Assembly (NCBI RefSeq): GCF_002999335.1
Contig: NW_020312392.1
Coordinates: 1 to 64,000 of the forward strand
DNA: 64,000 nt
DNA from: Cyclospora cayetanensis
Lineage: Eukaryota; Apicomplexa; Conoidasida; Eucoccidiorida; Eimeriidae
Direction of reading: 5' to 3'
Both the position numbers and the translations under genes were made by a program. This document shows, one piece after another, positions 60,059 through 64,000 of this stretch; position 1 is the stretch's first letter, and each line of letters opens with the position of its first letter. The notes under the pieces are model-generated. The model did no database searches, was not told where the DNA came from, and worked only from the letters and a program-made list of their open reading frames with translations.

Positions 60059-63000
60059 TTATCGAGTTGAAAAAATCCGGTTTTCGCATTCTTCTATCTG
60101 CGCCCCCTCGTGCGCTGCTCGTGCTTCATGATGTCTGTGCATTTTAGTGGCCGCTGCTGGCTGAATACCAAGAGACAGCTCCACACATGGAAGGCTCATA
60201 GGAACCCCCCTTATGGCATTACAAGTTTTAGTGGCAGCAGCTCGAGCACGAGCCGCCCAGGCAGGATGCTTTCTTCCAAGGCAGATAGAGCTCCTGCTCT
60301 GCATTCCCTGCCCGCAGCCCGGCATGTCGCTCTGTTGCTGCGAGCCACCATCAGGAGGAATCAGAACTCTCCTAGTGGCGTCAAAAGACGACGAAGAGCC
60401 GGAGGGTGAAGTGGATGACGTTGACACACACAATACTGGTGGAGCAGCAGTGGTTAGATCAAAAGGATGCAAAACTGAGCCTGCCACAGTGCCGTCCCCA
60501 GCCTGGCGTGCCTTTCTTCCGCAATGGCCTATGTAGTCAAGGCCCCTCCTCGGAGCATCGCTTGCCTCTGAAGAATTTTCTATTGGAACGTGAGACAATA
60601 CGTCTTCTTGTTCCTGATGTGATGGTACCTGGACTCGTTTTTCCTCCTTGCAGCTTGGCAAGCTGTCAGAACCGGGAGAGAGAACAATATCCAAGCAACT
60701 CTCCCCTCCGGCTGGCTCCTTTGTATGGCAAAGCCCTGGTACGTGTGTAAGAGGAAGCCATCGCTGCTGTCTATCAGTAGAGAATTTGCCTAAGAAGTGC
60801 GCTTGTGGTGGCCTCTCATGAATTGGTTTCTGGTGCGACCTGAGATGATGGAAACGACGATGGGCTTGGGAAGCGAATAATAGCTGGCTCATGACCGAGG
60901 AGGCTCTAAAGCGTTGCGAGTCGCTGGGACGTTTTGTTTGACCGACGATGCTACTGACCGTGCTGGTGCTTCTGCCGTTTCTGATGTAGGTGTTAGCGGT
61001 GTTACTTTTCTCTATTGGCTTTCTTCGTTCATGTGCCTTCTCCTCGGTCCAGCAATTTGGCTGCATGGTCACAACAGCGGGTTTGACTGCGCTAGATGCT
61101 TCCTCGTCGAGTTTAGATTGTTTGTTCTGCTGAATTTGGTCCCAAATAGGTCGACTTTTGCTGACTCCCGTTGAATTTCCCCAAATCTCCTTTGCTGCAT
61201 CAAAGAATTTCCTGTATTTCTCTTCACCATCGTTTGTCGGGTATATTCTTTGATAGCCCCCCAAGTGTCTGTCCTCCCAGTCAGTCTGTTGCCGTGCGCA
61301 CTCTGCTTCTGCCTCTGCCTTTACCCTCATTCTTTCTTCTCTCTTCTGCACAGACGGCAGCGAAGTTTTGAGGCTCCGGTCTAAAGTTGCCTTCTGTGCA
61401 GCCAAATACCTGCGCACAAAAGCAAAAATGAGAAGCAAAACTCACACCTTGACTGGCAGCACGCAAAACAGCTTATGGCAACCAATAGCAGATAACGCGC
61501 AAATTCACCGGGATCAAGCGATTAGCATGAAGTACAGCAAGCGAATTGCACTGTGCAGTATCGAAAATGAGCCGCTTCTCAGGAAACCCATAAAAGAGGT
61601 AGCCCAAGGTAGGAAAGATCAGATCAGCCTCATAGTAAAAGAGTACAACGAACAAGGAAAGCAGGCCAAAGCCATTATTAGACGCATACGCATTACATTT
61701 GACAGCCTAAAATCCCAAATATCGTACGGCAAAGGCATACCGTTTTCTGTTTTTCGCAGAGATGCCCACAAGTTTGACCGCGTCCCGGATGACCGCAAAT
61801 TTCACTTGTTTATCCAATGCACTGTCCGTAGCGAAAGAAGGGGAATGGTTTACCTTAGCAATAAATTCACATGCTCCACACCTTAGTAATATTTGGAAAA
61901 AAATTCTCCTTTTCACTCTTCTTTTCGGTACCTCTTTTCTAGTGTTAATCTCCACAGTCATGCACTCGCAATTCCCCATAAAACAGCTCCGTTCACACCA
62001 AAAATAGTAGGTATTGCGAAAAAATATACACACACCCAGGTTGAACTTTGAGCAGCGGTATTACCAAGCAGATTCACCTCTGGAAGTGAATATGCATATT
62101 GATTCAACCGCCGTAACTAAGCTCAAAATTTATCTTCTGAGGTAGTCTAACACTACAATGACTGAGGGATATGGACCTTTAGCTCAACTTTACCCACTTC
62201 AATTAGCCAGGGCTGCAATTTGTGGTCCAGCAGAACGTCGACTCCGAATATTTCAAAGCAAACGGAATTCGTCGTGTCTTGTGCTTTGCATGAAGAGTAA
62301 ATATGAGTTAACGATGGATATATTGTAATGATTGTTTTAATCAGCATGTCATGTATCTTGGAGCATATTGAGTCCACGTCCCTCCCCTAAGCATGATCAG
62401 GAAAAGGGAACCGCAGTAAAGTTAGGAGAAAAAAGAGTGCGAAGAGAGATAGCCGAAAACTGAGAACTCAATAATTACATCAAAGCTAGCAAGCAAACTC
62501 AGACATATTTATCAACAGGCGTGTACATATCTTCGCATCGTGTGTACGGTGAAATAAAGGATGCCCTCAGTGCAGATGGCTATTCTCCCTCTACGTAGAA
62601 TCATGTGTTTCACTTGCAGGCATGCAACAATCAAGCCGTCATCAAATACAACCAATCACGGTAGTATTGGACAAAGAAGAAGCTGGAGTGTCAAGTAAAG
62701 CAGCTGCCTATCAAGCTGCAGACAATATTAAATCATGGCGAGCAGCGAAGCCGAAAAGCGTTTACGCGATTGTAGTGCAAGCTTAGGAAAAATACCCCTA
62801 CTTCTTGCCTCAGTCGCTCCAATACATGGAATAAGCTCCTTTTATGACCGTCTGTGGCCTCTTGTGGGTTTTGCGAGAAATGAAACTCAGAAGAAGATTT
62901 GTTAATGGCATAATTTGTCAAGTGCATTTTCAGGTCCTTGCAATTACTTGGGTTGGGCGCCTCGTACTGGTGTGTGGCAAATCGCACAAGTCCATCTCGA

Positions 63001-63941
63001 TGAAGAAAGAGCTGAACTTCAGGAATGAAAACACAATGAAGAAAATAAATTGCAACCCGACTCAACGGCTTTATTTTGTTCGCCATGGTTAAATAATTAG
63101 ATACATAACAAGCTGCGCTAGTGCTTGGGCTTAGCTGAGAGCTGAGCTTTGCATGCATATTTTTCAATTTCAGGCCTTCACGATTATGTAACTGAGGACT
63201 TAAAATGACGCTCTTAGTGCGCGAAACAACTTGCACATATAAATGCATGCCACAGAATTATATAAGTCCGCAACCACGATAACTCAGATATGCGAATGTG
63301 CTTAAGAGCTAGTTTTATAATATACGGATCCGAAGTTGCATGTAAAATTGCAACAATACAATAGTTTCTCCTTATTAAAGTATACGCGCCTTCCTACCGT
63401 TTCATGAAGTTTATTATAATAGAAAAATAACAATAAAGATGTGATAAGCAATCTTCAATGGAATTAAATTTATGGAAACTCTTGCTCTTTTTGCCCAGGG
63501 TTTAGCTTTTAAGGCTCCATACCCTCAAAGGATTGCACCCGGCGAGCAGGACATAGAGCCTCAAATCGAACTTCAGCCCATCCAGAAGAAACGGCTTGTG
63601 GATGTATCTCTGCGCTACAAAATGCTCTGAGAGCTCGATATCATTTATATTTTGGGTTAGATAAATTCCACGTCCCTGACTGCCCGAATCGGGTTTGATA
63701 ATGAAGGTTTTTTTCTTCTTGTCTGCAAACTGAGCCAAAAGACCAGCGCCATCTGAATAACAGCAAAGCGAAAACAAAGAGGCAGGTCAAGGGTTCTCCA
63801 TATTTCATACCTTCCGAGTTACGGTGCACGGTTTAGGGTTCGTACTGACCCGTAGGGAGAATCCAGGTAGAGGGAAAGTATTTGTATTCCTTTGGGTAGT
63901 ATGCCTTCATCCTTTGCAGGTTTCTTCCCAAGAAATTTTTC
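60059..63941 (-). CDS. Tubulin-tyrosine-ligase-like protein, probable polyglutamylase (5' partial)
   Basis: TTLL enzymes use ATP to add glutamates (or glycine/tyrosine) to tubulin tails. Exons in transcript order: 63941-63850, 63752-63523, 63011-62796, 62386-62198, 61853-61741, 61409-60059; all phases agree and about 729 residues are visible. The first incoming phase shows that an upstream exon lies beyond position 64000. Family motifs: RMKAYYPKEYKYFPSTWILP; ATP-grasp KKTFIIKPDSGSQGRGIYL; VAQRYIHKPFLLDGLKFDLR; LFLHRDGLVRFATHQYE; MHLTNYAINK; CFEIFGVDVLLDHKLQPWLI; EVNHSPSFATDSALDKQVK. The EVNHSPS and LKTSLP features are nearest to the TTLL4/6/13 polyglutamylases, from memory. After the core (YPTNDGEEKYRKFFDAAKEI) comes a 370-residue Ser/Pro/Gln-rich tail of unknown role. 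Substrates would be subpellicular, conoid or flagellar microtubules, by inference. Confidence 0.95.
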
Positions 63942-64000
63942 CTAAGAAAACAAAATAGTAGTGTCCAGTGAAGTGTTGAGCCAAGTGAGTAAGCAATATT

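Noticed and set aside
1..64000. CRISPR arrays, bacterial operons, tRNA genes, transposon ends
   Set aside because: I looked for regularly spaced direct repeats, tRNA T-loop motifs and transposase or reverse-transcriptase motifs and saw none that I can support.

Overview
The window looks like nuclear DNA of an apicomplexan, most likely a coccidian of the Eimeria/Cyclospora/Toxoplasma group. Reasons seen in the sequence: intron-rich genes with ordinary GT-AG splicing, CAG-type trinucleotide runs coding for Gln/Ser/Ala tracts, GGGGCCCC-type GC islands inside exons, many microsatellites inside introns, and long non-coding stretches. The cathepsin B-like protease and the tubulin glutamylase-type ligase fit that group. 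The genus is inference.

Left third (1-16.4 kb): two paralogous three-exon genes (1536-3610 and 14791-16431) share a conserved block split by an intron at the same place and phase. They end in what looks like a PH-like fold. Between them lies a complete 15-exon gene for the large nuclear cap-binding subunit CBP80/NCBP1 (5617-11918), whose introns carry most of the simple repeats of the window. After 16.4 kb there is about 7 kb with no supportable gene.

Middle (23-45 kb): a long coiled-coil golgin (23813-28487, 5' end unresolved) has a C-terminus of the Rud3/GMAP-210 GRAB type. Then come a minus-strand coiled-coil protein of unknown function (32229-34814), ribosomal protein eL36 on the minus strand (36978-37273, first exon unresolved), the ribosome-biogenesis factor bystin/Enp1 (38590-40590), a small two-exon unknown on the minus strand (43672-44546) and a small two-exon predicted secreted protein (45498-45975).

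Right third (48-64 kb): a single-exon cathepsin B-like cysteine protease on the minus strand (48605-50167), a large DEAD-box-type protein whose motifs II, V and VI are degenerate (54477 to about 58.9 kb), and a minus-strand tubulin-tyrosine-ligase-like protein (60059-63941) that runs off the right edge.

The genes do not form one pathway. Several serve core RNA and ribosome work (NCBP1, bystin, eL36, the helicase-like protein), others membrane traffic, proteolysis and the tubulin cytoskeleton. Exon borders were set by hand from open frames, GT/AG (or GC/AG) signals and reading-phase agreement; where phases agree through a whole gene this is stated. No similarity search was run.
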